A stretch of 64,000 bases of DNA from an uncultured Pelagibacteraceae bacterium (GTDB taxonomy: Bacteria; Pseudomonadota; Alphaproteobacteria; Pelagibacterales; Pelagibacteraceae): contig CABYDT010000005.1 in NCBI GenBank assembly GCA_902517865.1, positions 1 to 64,000 of the forward strand, written 5' to 3'. This document shows positions 28,780 through 38,305 of this stretch, one piece after another. The position numbers and the translations under genes were made by a program. Below the pieces are notes generated by a model that saw nothing but the letters and a program-made list of their open reading frames with translations, did not search any database and had not been told where the DNA came from. The first letter of the stretch is position 1; every line of letters starts with the position of its first letter.

Positions 28780-30324
28780 GTGTTACAATTTTCGAAATTT
28801 AAAGTTTTCTCAATATTTTTTGTTATTGTACTTGGATTATTTTTTTTTGTTCCAAATTTTATAAGCAAAAACCTGATTTCATTTGAACCAAAAAGGTTTA
28901 CCTTGGGCTTAGATCTGCAGGGTGGTTCATATTTATTATTAGAAATAGATACAAAACCTATTTTAGAGCAAACATTTCAATCGAAAATAATTGAAATTAA
29001 AAAAAAATTGAGAAAAAACAATATTGTTTATTCTGATTTTAAAATAAAACAAAGTAATTTAGTTTTTAATTACAAATCAGAAGAAAATAAAATTAAAAGT
29101 TTATTAAATGAAAAAGATATTAATTTACTATCCAATGGTAGTAAAGAATTTACTGTTTATGCTGAGCAAAATCAAATTAAGATAGAATTTACAAAAGAAT
29201 TTTTTGATTTGATTAAAAAAAACGCACTCGAGCAATCACTTGAGATAGTCAGAAATCGTATAGATGAACTTGGAACTAAAGAACCTACAATTATTGCACA
29301 AGGTACTGACAGAATATTAGTTGAATTACCTGGATTAAAAGATCCTGCATATATCAAATCACTTTTAGGAAAAACTGCTAAATTAACATTTAGATTTTTA
29401 GCCATTAATGAAAAAGAACAATTTGGTGTTGATAATTTAAAATCAAATACAGATCCAAGTAGAACTTACAAAGTAGAAAAAAAAATAATTATTTCTGGTG
29501 AAAATTTAATCGATGCTCAGCCTGGATTTGATCAAATTAACAACTCATCCGTAGTAAATTTTAAGTTAGATACTTTTGGTGCTAAAAAATTTGGTTTTAT
29601 TACAAAAAAAAATATTGGAAGAAACTTGGCTATTGTTATTGATAATGAAGTTGTTAGTGCACCAGTTATTAGAGATGCAATAACTACTGGCAATGGGCAA
29701 ATATCTGGAAATTTTACGGTTCAAGAAGCTAATGATTTATCAATTTTGCTTAGATCGGGAGCATTACCAGCGCCTATTAAAATCATTGAAGAAAGAACAG
29801 TAGGGCCAGATTTAGGTAAGGAAAGTATACAAAAAGGTTTTTTTTCACTGGTGCTAGGTTTTGTTTTAGTGATTATTTATATGATATTTAATTATAAAGT
29901 ATTTGGTATATTTGCAAATATTTCTCTAGCTATTAATTTAATTTTATTAATTGCAGTTTTATCAGTGTTTGAAGCTACTTTAACTCTTCCCGGTATTGCT
30001 GGCATCATTCTTACAGTAGGGATGGCAGTTGATTCAAACGTATTAATTTATGAAAGGATAAGAGAAGAAAAAAAATATGAAAATAACAATATGATTGTAT
30101 TTGACTCAGCATATAGAAGAGCGCTTACTACAATATTAGATGCAAACATAACGACTTTTATCGCTGCCATTATACTTTACTCCATTGGTAGCGGACCAAT
30201 AAAAGGATTTTCTATTACATTGGCCATAGGTATTATAACTTCTTTCTTTACAACTTTTGTGTTTGGACGTTTTTTAGTTGTTCTATATTTAAAAAAGAAT
30301 AAAGGAATAGAAAGTATATTTTAA
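28780..30324 (+). CDS. secD: protein translocase subunit SecD
   Basis: Membrane component that uses the proton gradient to pull secreted proteins through SecYEG. 514 aa: first helix at about residues 9-26, the periplasmic P1 domain with LGLDLQGGSYLLLEID, then ELPGLKDPAYIKSLLGKTAKL, and the C-terminal five-helix bundle with GIAGIILTVGMAVDSNVLIYERIREE. I use the GTG at 28780, two bases after the yajC stop, because no ATG fits the expected N-terminus. Confidence 0.96.
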   Translation: MLQFSKFKVFSIFFVIVLGLFFFVPNFISKNLISFEPKRFTLGLDLQGGSYLLLEIDTKPILEQTFQSKIIEIKKKLRKNNIVYSDFKIKQSNLVFNYKSEENKIKSLLNEKDINLLSNGSKEFTVYAEQNQIKIEFTKEFFDLIKKNALEQSLEIVRNRIDELGTKEPTIIAQGTDRILVELPGLKDPAYIKSLLGKTAKLTFRFLAINEKEQFGVDNLKSNTDPSRTYKVEKKIIISGENLIDAQPGFDQINNSSVVNFKLDTFGAKKFGFITKKNIGRNLAIVIDNEVVSAPVIRDAITTGNGQISGNFTVQEANDLSILLRSGALPAPIKIIEERTVGPDLGKESIQKGFFSLVLGFVLVIIYMIFNYKVFGIFANISLAINLILLIAVLSVFEATLTLPGIAGIILTVGMAVDSNVLIYERIREEKKYENNNMIVFDSAYRRALTTILDANITTFIAAIILYSIGSGPIKGFSITLAIGIITSFFTTFVFGRFLVVLYLKKNKGIESIF

Positions 30325-30325
30325 T

Positions 30326-31231
30326 ATGAATATATATCAAAGTAAATTTGAATTTATTAACAAACATCAGTATTTAATAATATTTTCTACTTTATTATTT
30401 ATCTTATCTATTTTTTTATTTTTTTTTAAAGGTTTAAATCTTGGAATAGATTTTAAAGGAGGGACAGTTATTGAAATGCAATTTGATAAACAAATAAAAT
30501 CTAGTCAGATAAGAAAAGAACTTTTGAAGTTAGATCTTGGTGATGTAAAAGTTAAGGAATTTGGTAAGTCAGATAATTATTTAGCAATTTTTGAAAAAAA
30601 AGGTACAGAAAATGATTTTATTTCTAATATAAAATCACATTTAAATAAAAATTTAAACTCTAATGTAGATTTTAGACGTGTTGAAATCGTTGGTCCAAAA
30701 ATTAGTCAGGAATTAAGTAAAAAAGGTCTAATTGCCGTATCTCTAGCCTTAATTTGCATGTTAATTTATATTTGGTTCAGGTTTGAATGGCAATTTAGTG
30801 TTGGAGCAATTACAGCATTAACTCATGATGTATTCATAACAATTGGTGTATTTAGTTTATTGGGTTATGAATTTAACTTATCAATCGTAGCTGCGGTTCT
30901 GACGATTATTGGATATTCAATGAATGATACAGTAGTTATCTACGACAGAATAAGAGAAAATTTGAAGAAATTTGATAAAAAAGATCTGTCTATATTACTA
31001 AATGAATCTGTTAACGAAACACTACCAAGAACCATAAAAACTTCAGTTACCACATTATTAGCTTTAATTTCAATATATTTTTTTGGTGGGGAAATATTAA
31101 AAGGATTTTCGTTTGCTTTGATATGGGGGGTTGTAATAGGAACATATTCCTCTATTTTTATAGCATCACCAATATTGCTTTACATAAGCTTAAAAAGAGA
31201 TTGGTCTGAGAAGATTGATAATACTCCTTAA
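30326..31231 (+). CDS. secF: protein translocase subunit SecF
   Basis: Partner of SecD (301 aa, six helices). Signatures are [17 protein letters not shown] near the N-terminus, [11 protein letters not shown] and [20 protein letters not shown]. It follows secD by one base. The stop shares a TTAA with the stop of the convergent uvrA, leaving no room for a separate terminator. Confidence 0.96.
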   Translation: MNIYQSKFEFINKHQYLIIFSTLLFILSIFLFFFKGLNLGIDFKGGTVIEMQFDKQIKSSQIRKELLKLDLGDVKVKEFGKSDNYLAIFEKKGTENDFISNIKSHLNKNLNSNVDFRRVEIVGPKISQELSKKGLIAVSLALICMLIYIWFRFEWQFSVGAITALTHDVFITIGVFSLLGYEFNLSIVAAVLTIIGYSMNDTVVIYDRIRENLKKFDKKDLSILLNESVNETLPRTIKTSVTTLLALISIYFFGGEILKGFSFALIWGVVIGTYSSIFIASPILLYISLKRDWSEKIDNTP

Positions 31232-34104
31232 GCTATCTTTTTCTCTTTATTAATTAATATTTTACTCAAAAATTGCCCTGTATAACTATTGTTGATTTTT
31301 GCTAAATTTTCTGGTGTTCCTTGAAAAATAATTTGACCACCACTGTCACCACCGTCTGGACCCATATCTACTATCCAATCTGCAGTTTTAATAACTTCCA
31401 TGTTGTGCTCTATCACAATAACTGTATTTCCCTTATTAACAAACGTTTGTAGTACATCCAAAAGTTTTTTTACGTCGTGAACATGCAATCCGGTTGTTGG
31501 TTCATCCAATATATATATAGTACGACCCGTAGATCTTTTTGAAAGTTCTTTTGCTAATTTAATTCTTTGAGCTTCTCCACCAGAAAGTGTAGTAGCTTGT
31601 TGACCTATCTTCATATAACCTAGGCCAACTTTTTGTAATGTTAATAACTTATCTTTGATAGTGGGAATATTTGAAAAGAATTCAACACTTTCGTCAACAC
31701 TCATATTTAATACATCAGAAATATTTTTTCCTTTAAAGGTTACACTCAATGTCTCTCTATTGTATCTTTTTCCTTTACAAGCATCGCACTCAACAAATAC
31801 GTCAGGCAGAAAATGCATTTCATATGTTATAACACCGTCACCTTCGCATGCCTCACATCTTCCGCCTTTAACATTAAAAGAGAATCTTCCAGTCTTATAT
31901 CCTCTACTTTTTGACTCTGGTAGATTTGCAAACCAGTCCCTGATAGGAGTAAATGCTCCAGAATAGGTCGCTGGATTTGACCTCGGTGTTCTGCCAATAG
32001 GTGATTGGTCTATATCAATAATTTTATCTAAGTATTCAAATCCTTTAATATTTTTAAATGGTTTTGGCATTTTTCTGGAAATTTGTTTATTTATCATTAG
32101 GTTTAAAGCTCTATATAGCGTGTGCAATATTAATGTTGATTTACCACTACCCGAGACTCCCGTTACACATGAAAAAGCGCCTAAAGGAATTTGCAAATCT
32201 ACATTTTTTAAATTGTTGCCAGTCGATCCAATAATTTTAAGATATCTGCCATTTTTTGCACTTTTTCTAATTTTCGGTGTAACTATAAATTTTCTCTTTG
32301 AAAGGTAATCACCAGTAATACTTTTTTCATTAGAACAAATTTCATTAAAATTACCTTCGGCTATAACTTTCCCACCATTTACTCCAGCGCCTGGTCCTAT
32401 ATCAATAATGTGATCAGAGTTTAGCATAGCCTCTTCATCATGCTCCACTACAATTACTGTATTACCTAAATCTCTTAATCTTTTTAAAGCTTTAAGTAAT
32501 TTAATGTTATCTTTTTGATGCAAACCAATTGATGGTTCATCCAAAACATACAATACACCTTGAAGTCCTGAACCTATTTGTGATGCTAATCTTATTCGTT
32601 GAGACTCCCCACCTGACAGGGTACCAGAACCCCTTGACAAATTTAAATAATCCAGCCCTACATTGACCAAGAAAGATAACCGCTCATTGATTTCTTTTAA
32701 TACATGAATTGCGATTTTATTTTCTCTATCACTTAAATAATTTGGTAAATCATTAAACCATTTATACGCATCTTTTATAGATAATTTTGTTACTTCACTA
32801 ATATTTTTAGAATTTATTTTTATACAGAGTGCCTCTTCTTTTAATCTATTTCCTTTACAATTTTCACAGTCTTTTTCACTTTGAAAATTGGATATTTCCT
32901 CACGCTTCCAATCACTTTCTGTTTCAAGGTATTTTCTCTCTAAATTATTAATTACACCTTCAAACGTTTTTTTATTGCTATATGTTTCATAACCATCGTC
33001 ATAAGTAAATTTTATTTCTTCTTCATCAGATCCATAAAAAATTATATCTTGAATTTTTTTTGGCAATTTTTTCCACGGGTCAGTCAAAGAAAACTTATAA
33101 TGTTTTGCTATAGAGGAAAGTGTCTGAGCGTAATAATGACTTGTAGAATTTGCCCAAGGCTTAATACAGCCGTCAGCAATTGATTTCCGATCATCTGGAA
33201 TAACTAATTTTGGATCAACATATAAATCAACACCTAGCCCATCACATTCTGTACAAGCACCAAAGGGGGAATTGAAAGAGAAAAGCCTAGGTTCAATTTC
33301 TTCTATTGTAAATCCTGATTCTGGACATGCGAATTTCGAAGAAAATATTATCTTATTAGTTTTTTGATGTTCTTTAGGAATATTATTATCTACATATTCT
33401 GTATACAACAGCCCATCTGAAAGTTTTAATGATAATTCAACACTTTCAGAAATTCTTTTTTCATCTTCTTTTTTGTTAATAAATTTATCTACCAATAATT
33501 CAATATTGTGTTTAATTTTTTTATTTAGATTTGGAACTGAATCGATGTCATATATTTTACCGTCAATTCTAATTTTTTCGAAACCTTGTTTTTTAAAATT
33601 TAAAATTTCTTTACGATATTCTCCTTTTCTACCGCGGACAATTGGAGAAAATAAATTTACTTTGGATGGCTTAGGTAAATCTAAAATTTTATCAACCATT
33701 TCACTAACAGTTTGAGATTTAATAGGTTTGCCTGTGAACGGAGAGTAGGGGATACCAACGCGTGAGTATAAAACTCTCATATAATCATATATTTCTGTTA
33801 CTGTTGCTACAATTGACCTTGGATTTTTTGAAGTAGTTTTTTGTTCAATAGATATAGCCGGCGAAAGACCTTCGATCAGGTCCACATTAGGTTTTTTCAT
33901 TTTATCAAGAAATTGCCTTGCATAGGCTGATAGACTTTCAACGTATCTTCTTTGTCCCTCAGCATAAATCGTGTCAAACGCCAATGAGGACTTTCCCGAC
34001 CCTGATAAGCCTGTTACTACCACTAGCTTGTCACGTGGTATTTCAAGCGATATATTTTTTAGGTTGTGTTCTTTTGCACCTTTTACAACAATATTTTTCA
34101 ACAT
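31228..34104 (-). CDS. uvrA: excinuclease ABC subunit A
   Basis: DNA-damage recognition ATPase of nucleotide excision repair. 958 aa with two ABC modules: Walker [18 protein letters not shown] near the N-terminus and [14 protein letters not shown] later, and signature motifs [12 protein letters not shown] and [12 protein letters not shown]. Zinc-module cysteines are visible (CENCKGNR and CEACEGDG with CDACKGKRY). It is divergent from ssb across 89 bases, a conserved pairing. Confidence 0.97.
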   Translation of the reverse strand: MLKNIVVKGAKEHNLKNISLEIPRDKLVVVTGLSGSGKSSLAFDTIYAEGQRRYVESLSAYARQFLDKMKKPNVDLIEGLSPAISIEQKTTSKNPRSIVATVTEIYDYMRVLYSRVGIPYSPFTGKPIKSQTVSEMVDKILDLPKPSKVNLFSPIVRGRKGEYRKEILNFKKQGFEKIRIDGKIYDIDSVPNLNKKIKHNIELLVDKFINKKEDEKRISESVELSLKLSDGLLYTEYVDNNIPKEHQKTNKIIFSSKFACPESGFTIEEIEPRLFSFNSPFGACTECDGLGVDLYVDPKLVIPDDRKSIADGCIKPWANSTSHYYAQTLSSIAKHYKFSLTDPWKKLPKKIQDIIFYGSDEEEIKFTYDDGYETYSNKKTFEGVINNLERKYLETESDWKREEISNFQSEKDCENCKGNRLKEEALCIKINSKNISEVTKLSIKDAYKWFNDLPNYLSDRENKIAIHVLKEINERLSFLVNVGLDYLNLSRGSGTLSGGESQRIRLASQIGSGLQGVLYVLDEPSIGLHQKDNIKLLKALKRLRDLGNTVIVVEHDEEAMLNSDHIIDIGPGAGVNGGKVIAEGNFNEICSNEKSITGDYLSKRKFIVTPKIRKSAKNGRYLKIIGSTGNNLKNVDLQIPLGAFSCVTGVSGSGKSTLILHTLYRALNLMINKQISRKMPKPFKNIKGFEYLDKIIDIDQSPIGRTPRSNPATYSGAFTPIRDWFANLPESKSRGYKTGRFSFNVKGGRCEACEGDGVITYEMHFLPDVFVECDACKGKRYNRETLSVTFKGKNISDVLNMSVDESVEFFSNIPTIKDKLLTLQKVGLGYMKIGQQATTLSGGEAQRIKLAKELSKRSTGRTIYILDEPTTGLHVHDVKKLLDVLQTFVNKGNTVIVIEHNMEVIKTADWIVDMGPDGGDSGGQIIFQGTPENLAKINNSYTGQFLSKILINKEKKIA

Positions 34105-34150
34105 AGTTAGATGGTTTAAATGTTAATTTGTTCTAATTATATGCGATATA

Positions 34151-34160
34151 TGGTATAAAT
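34151..34160 (+). promoter_or_regulatory. candidate extended -10 promoter of ssb
   Basis: TGGTATAAAT in the 89-base uvrA-ssb gap resembles an extended -10 (TGnTATAAT) and lies 33 bases before the ssb ATG. No convincing -35 hexamer is at the right distance. The gap also has one GTTC half-site (34130-34133) but not the GTTC-N7-GTTC LexA box of alphaproteobacteria. Confidence 0.35.
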
Positions 34161-34193
34161 TAATAATATATAAACCAATTAAATAAAGAAAAA

Positions 34194-34646
34194 ATGGCAG
34201 GAAGTCTTAATAAAGTATTTTTAATAGGCAGATTGGGTAATGACCCAGACATAAAATCTACTCAAAATGGAAAAAGCGTTGCAATTCTTAGCTTAGCTAC
34301 AAGTGAAAGTTGGAAAGATAAAAATTCAGGCGAAAAAAAAGAGAAAACTGAGTGGCATCGTGTGGTTATATTTAATGAGGGGCTTGTTAATGTAGTACAG
34401 AAATATCTAAAAAAGGGTGCTCAAGTTTATGTCGAAGGTCAAATTAGTACTACAAAATATACAGATAGTAACGGCCAGGAAAAATTTAGCACTCAGATTG
34501 TATTGCAAGGTTACAACTCAACTCTTACAATGCTAGGAGGCACAGGTAAATCTATAGATAGTGGTGTCGATCAGGACACAACGAGCAATTTACCATCAGA
34601 TGAAAATGCCTCTAAAACAAAAATAGACGACGAAGTTCCTTTCTAG
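34194..34646 (+). CDS. ssb: single-stranded DNA-binding protein
   Basis: 150 aa. The OB fold occupies residues 1-112: SLNKVFLIGRLGNDPDIKST, TEWHRVVIFNEGLVNVVQKY and GAQVYVEGQISTTKYTDSNG. A polar linker leads to the acidic C-terminal tip DDEVPF, which recruits partners such as RecJ and RecG, both in this window. It is nine bases upstream of gyrA. Confidence 0.96.
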   Translation: MAGSLNKVFLIGRLGNDPDIKSTQNGKSVAILSLATSESWKDKNSGEKKEKTEWHRVVIFNEGLVNVVQKYLKKGAQVYVEGQISTTKYTDSNGQEKFSTQIVLQGYNSTLTMLGGTGKSIDSGVDQDTTSNLPSDENASKTKIDDEVPF

Positions 34647-34655
34647 ACTTTTAAA

Positions 34656-35957
34656 ATGAAAGAAAAAAAAACTGCTATTCGTAATATACGCGATGAAATG
34701 AAATCATCATACTTATCTTACGCGATGAGTGTGATTGTTAGTAGAGCCTTACCAGACGCACGAGACGGATTAAAGCCTGTACACAGAAGAATAATATACG
34801 CCATGTATAAAGGTGGTTACGATTGGAATAAGCAATACCGTAAATCTGCTAGAATAGTTGGAGATGTAATTGGTAAATATCATCCGCATGGAGATCAAGC
34901 TGTATATGATGCAATGGTGCGACTGGCTCAGGATTTTTCTATGAAGGTTAGACTATTAGATGGCCAAGGTAATTTTGGATCTATCGATGGAGATAACGCT
35001 GCCGCAATGAGATATACAGAAATAAAACTAGCAAAAATTACTGAACATTTAGTTTCTGATATTCAAAAAAATACTGTAGACTTTCAAAATAACTACGATG
35101 AAACTGAGTTAGAACCAAAAGTTCTTCCTTCACAATTTCCAAACTTACTTGTTAATGGGGCAGGTGGTATTGCTGTGGGTATGGCAACCAACATTCCACC
35201 TCATAATCTAAAGGAGGTTATAGATGGTACATTAGCTTACATTAAAAATGAAAATATAACTTTAAAAGATTTAATGAAGATTATTCCAGGTCCAGATTTT
35301 CCAACAGGCGGTATAATTTTGGGAACAGAACAAATATACAAGGGATATAAAGACGGAAGAGGATCAATCAAAATACGTGGCGAAGTAGATATCGAAAAAC
35401 AAAAAAATGAAAAAACATCTCTAATAATTACATCTATACCTTATCAAGTTAATAAAACCGCGCTTATAGAAAAAATTGCTACCTTAATAAGAGATAAAAA
35501 AATTGAGGGAATATCTGATTTAAGAGATGAGTCAAATAAAGATGGTATAAGAATTGTAATTGAGATAAAAAAACAAACTAATCATGAAATAATTTTAAAT
35601 CAACTTTACAAATACTCTCCATTAGAAAGTTCATTTGGATTTAATACACTCGCCATAAAAGATAATCGACCTCAAAATTTATCTTTAATAGACTTCATAG
35701 ATACTTTCTTAAAATTTAGAGAAAAAACCATTATAAGAAGATCCTTATTTGAGTTAAAAAAAGCTAAAGACAGAGTTTTAGTCTTAATAGGATTGTTTAT
35801 TTCAATCGAAAATATTGATGAGGTTATTTCAATTATTAGAAGATCAAAAAATCCGGAAGAAGCTAAAATTTTTTTACTCAAAAAAAAATGGGATTTTAAT
35901 AAGTCAAAAATTGAAGATAAAATTCTTCAAATCTCTGACATTGATAAAAAAAATTAA
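34656..35957 (+). CDS. gyrA: DNA gyrase subunit A, N-terminal part (split by frameshift)
   Basis: Breakage-reunion domain of gyrase, which introduces negative supercoils. This frame gives 433 aa, through the winged-helix and tower regions, ending at a TAA at 35955-35957. The active-site tyrosine is Y120 in [11 protein letters not shown]. In the quinolone pocket the sequence is [17 protein letters not shown], with Gln at the position of E. coli Ser83. The protein should continue into the downstream frame; a -1 shift in the eight-A run at 35946-35953 joins the two into about 866 aa, close to E. coli GyrA (875 aa). Both halves keep strong conservation, so I think the gene is functional in the cell and the break is recoding or a sequence error. 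Confidence 0.93.
   Translation: MKEKKTAIRNIRDEMKSSYLSYAMSVIVSRALPDARDGLKPVHRRIIYAMYKGGYDWNKQYRKSARIVGDVIGKYHPHGDQAVYDAMVRLAQDFSMKVRLLDGQGNFGSIDGDNAAAMRYTEIKLAKITEHLVSDIQKNTVDFQNNYDETELEPKVLPSQFPNLLVNGAGGIAVGMATNIPPHNLKEVIDGTLAYIKNENITLKDLMKIIPGPDFPTGGIILGTEQIYKGYKDGRGSIKIRGEVDIEKQKNEKTSLIITSIPYQVNKTALIEKIATLIRDKKIEGISDLRDESNKDGIRIVIEIKKQTNHEIILNQLYKYSPLESSFGFNTLAIKDNRPQNLSLIDFIDTFLKFREKTIIRRSLFELKKAKDRVLVLIGLFISIENIDEVISIIRRSKNPEEAKIFLLKKKWDFNKSKIEDKILQISDIDKKN
35946..35953 (+). other. eight-A run at the gyrA frameshift
   Basis: The run follows GAT in the upstream frame and leads into TTAAATTATTTGTCTGAT. In the upstream frame it reads DKKN and stop; shifted by -1 (equal to nine A) it reads [13 protein letters not shown], which leads straight into the conserved region aligned with ISEPQAQAILDLRLQ of E. 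coli GyrA. Longer A runs in nuoG (nine) and coaX (eleven) leave the frame intact. Confidence 0.8.
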
Positions 35958-35962
35958 ATTAT

Positions 35963-37255
35963 TTGTCTGATACACAAGTTAAATCAATATTGGATCTAAA
36001 ACTACAAAGATTAACAGCAATTGGTTTTGATGAGATAGATGAAGAACTTAAAATACTTTGTAAAACAATTGAAAAATTAAAGAATATTTTAAATAATAGG
36101 AGTTCGTTATTAAGATATATTGAAGAAGAGTTAATTAATATTAAAAATAAATATGGAAAAGATAGAATTACACAATTTAGTGATCAAGCTTTAAACCTAG
36201 ATATAGAAGATGTTATTCAGCATGAGGATATTGTAGTAACGCTTACAAACCAAGGTTATATAAAAAGATCTCCATTGACATCAGTTAGATTACAAAAACG
36301 TGGCGGAAAGGGTAAGATAGGTATTAAAACTCGTGAGGAAGATTTTGTTACTGAAATATTTACTGGAAATACTGCATCTACAGTTTTGTTTTTTTCGAAT
36401 AAAGGAAAGGTATTTAAAATTAAAGGATGGAAAATACCAGAGGGGTCAAACCAGTCAAAAGGTAAGCCAATATCGAATTTATTTGCCTCATTAAATAACG
36501 AGAATAAAGTGACATCAATTATGTTATTACCTGACCAAAATGCCAACAGAAAGTTATTAAAAATCTTATTTATTACCAAGAAAGGAAAATTAAGAAAAAA
36601 TAATATAGAAGACTTTCAAAATATTCAATCTAATGGAATCATAGCTATGAAGCTAGATAAACATGATGAGATAGCAGCAGTGAAATTAGTAAGAGATGAT
36701 CAAGATGTTTTAATAAGCACCTTTAATGGATTATGCTTAAGAACAAATATAAATAAAATAAGACTTTTTAAGGGGAGATCTTCAAAAGGCCTTAAGGGTA
36801 TAAAATTGTCAAACAATGATGAAGTAATCTCGCTATCTGTAATTAACAAAGTAGAAAGTAGTGAAAATGAAAAAAAAATTATTTTAAAAAACGAAGAAGG
36901 TATGATTAAAAAAAATACAAAATTAATGGAATTAAAAAATAAAGAACAGTATATATTATCGATTACTGAGAATGGTTATGGTAAAAGAACGTCATCATTT
37001 GAATACAATAATCAAGCAAGAGGTGGCAAGGGAAGGAAAGGTATAATAATCGATAAAAAAAATGGTAATTTAGTTGCATGTTTTCCGGTTAATCAAGCGG
37101 ATAGTATAATGCTTATTACAAATAAGGGACAAACAATAAGCTGTAGTGCAAAGACAATTAGGGTAACCGGGATTGTTAGTCGCGGAGTAAAGGTTTTAAA
37201 TACAGCTACAGACGAAAAGGTTGTATCTGCATGTTTGCATTTAAAGGATGACTAA
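35963..37255 (+). CDS. gyrA: DNA gyrase subunit A, C-terminal part (split by frameshift)
   Basis: 430 aa in the -1 frame relative to the upstream part. The first reading is LSDTQVKSILDLKLQRLTAIG, the end of the breakage-reunion core. The six-blade C-terminal beta-pinwheel that wraps DNA follows, including the GyrA box QKRGGKGK and the repeat-like ARGGKGRKGI. A TTG is the only plausible start in this piece and no ribosome binding site precedes it, so it is unlikely to be made on its own. The open frame extends back to 35948. It overlaps coaD by eight bases. Confidence 0.9.
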   Translation: MSDTQVKSILDLKLQRLTAIGFDEIDEELKILCKTIEKLKNILNNRSSLLRYIEEELINIKNKYGKDRITQFSDQALNLDIEDVIQHEDIVVTLTNQGYIKRSPLTSVRLQKRGGKGKIGIKTREEDFVTEIFTGNTASTVLFFSNKGKVFKIKGWKIPEGSNQSKGKPISNLFASLNNENKVTSIMLLPDQNANRKLLKILFITKKGKLRKNNIEDFQNIQSNGIIAMKLDKHDEIAAVKLVRDDQDVLISTFNGLCLRTNINKIRLFKGRSSKGLKGIKLSNNDEVISLSVINKVESSENEKKIILKNEEGMIKKNTKLMELKNKEQYILSITENGYGKRTSSFEYNNQARGGKGRKGIIIDKKNGNLVACFPVNQADSIMLITNKGQTISCSAKTIRVTGIVSRGVKVLNTATDEKVVSACLHLKDD

Positions 37256-37751
37256 AAAAATAGCATTATATCCTGGAACATTTGATCCATTAACATATGG
37301 TCATTTAGATATTATCAAAAGAGCAATAAAAATTGTTGACATTCTTTATGTTGGAATTGCTCATAATAAAAATAAAAAAACTTTATTTAACATTAAGGAA
37401 AGAGAGGAAATTGTTTCTAAAACTTTAAAACTACTTCCAAAAAAATTAAGAAAGAAAATTAAAACAGTAAACTTTAGTGGATTAACTGTAAATTATTGTA
37501 AGAAAGTAAATGCAAATATTTTAATAAGAGGTTTAAGAGTGGTAGCTGATTTTGAATATGAATTTCAATTAGCTGGTATGAATAATAATTTAAATAAAAA
37601 TGTACAAACTATTTTTCTTATGGCTGAAATACAAAATCAGGCAATATCATCAAATATGGTAAAAGAAATTGCTTCTTTGGGTGGAGATGTGGCTAAATTT
37701 GTACCTAAACCTGTATTATTACTTATAAAAAAAAAATTTAAAAAATTATGA
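37248..37751 (+). CDS. coaD: phosphopantetheine adenylyltransferase
   Basis: Penultimate step of coenzyme A synthesis. 167 aa of the nucleotidyltransferase fold: YPGTFDPLTYGHLDIIKRA with the GHLD form of the HxGH motif, VNANILIRGLRVVADFEYEF, and the ISSNMVKEIA C-terminal signature. It overlaps gyrA by eight bases and the cyclophilin gene by four. Confidence 0.95.
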   Translation: MTKKIALYPGTFDPLTYGHLDIIKRAIKIVDILYVGIAHNKNKKTLFNIKEREEIVSKTLKLLPKKLRKKIKTVNFSGLTVNYCKKVNANILIRGLRVVADFEYEFQLAGMNNNLNKNVQTIFLMAEIQNQAISSNMVKEIASLGGDVAKFVPKPVLLLIKKKFKKL

Positions 37752-38299
37752 AAATATTTCATATACTATTATTAATAACTGCTATACTAAACTCAAACAA
37801 AGGACTCGCAATGGAAAATAAAATAATTATCAAATTAAAATATGGAGATGTGGAAATTGAGTTATTTCACGAGGATGCGCCAAAACATGTTGATAGAGTT
37901 TTAAAATTAGCAAAAGAAGGAAAATATGATGGTGTAGTTTTTCATCGTGTAATAGAGGGTTTTATGGCACAAACCGGGGATATTAAATTTGGAAATATAA
38001 ATGATTTTAATCAAAGAATGGTTGGAACAGGAAGCTCAGAGTTACCAGATTTAAAAGCAGAATTTAATAACATCCCGCATGAAAGAGGCACAGTTTCAAT
38101 GGCAAGATCTGCTAATCCAGATAGTGCCAATAGTCAGTTTTTTATTTGCTTTAAATCAGCACCGCATTTAGACAGGCAGTACACTGTTTTTGGTAAAGTT
38201 ATATCTGGTATGGAATTTGTAGATCAAATTAAAAAAGGGGAACCTGGTAGTGGATCTGTTGACAAACCTGATTACATTGAAAAAATAGAAATAAAATAA
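37748..38299 (+). CDS. cyclophilin-type peptidyl-prolyl isomerase, exported
   Basis: 183 aa. Residues 1-21 form a signal peptide (hydrophobic, ending near GLA), so a periplasmic protein-folding helper. The cyclophilin core includes YDGVVFHRVIEGFMAQTGD (with the catalytic arginine), RGTVSMARSANPDSANSQFF and LDRQYTVFGKVISGM. Its position between coaD and tgt is seen in many alphaproteobacteria. PpiA and PpiB cannot be told apart here. Confidence 0.92.
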   Translation: MKIFHILLLITAILNSNKGLAMENKIIIKLKYGDVEIELFHEDAPKHVDRVLKLAKEGKYDGVVFHRVIEGFMAQTGDIKFGNINDFNQRMVGTGSSELPDLKAEFNNIPHERGTVSMARSANPDSANSQFFICFKSAPHLDRQYTVFGKVISGMEFVDQIKKGEPGSGSVDKPDYIEKIEIK

Positions 38300-38305
38300 T
38301 TTTTT

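Noticed and set aside
34105-34193. LexA box between uvrA and ssb
   Set aside because: One GTTC is present at 34130-34133, but the second GTTC seven bases on is missing, so the alphaproteobacterial LexA site is not supported.
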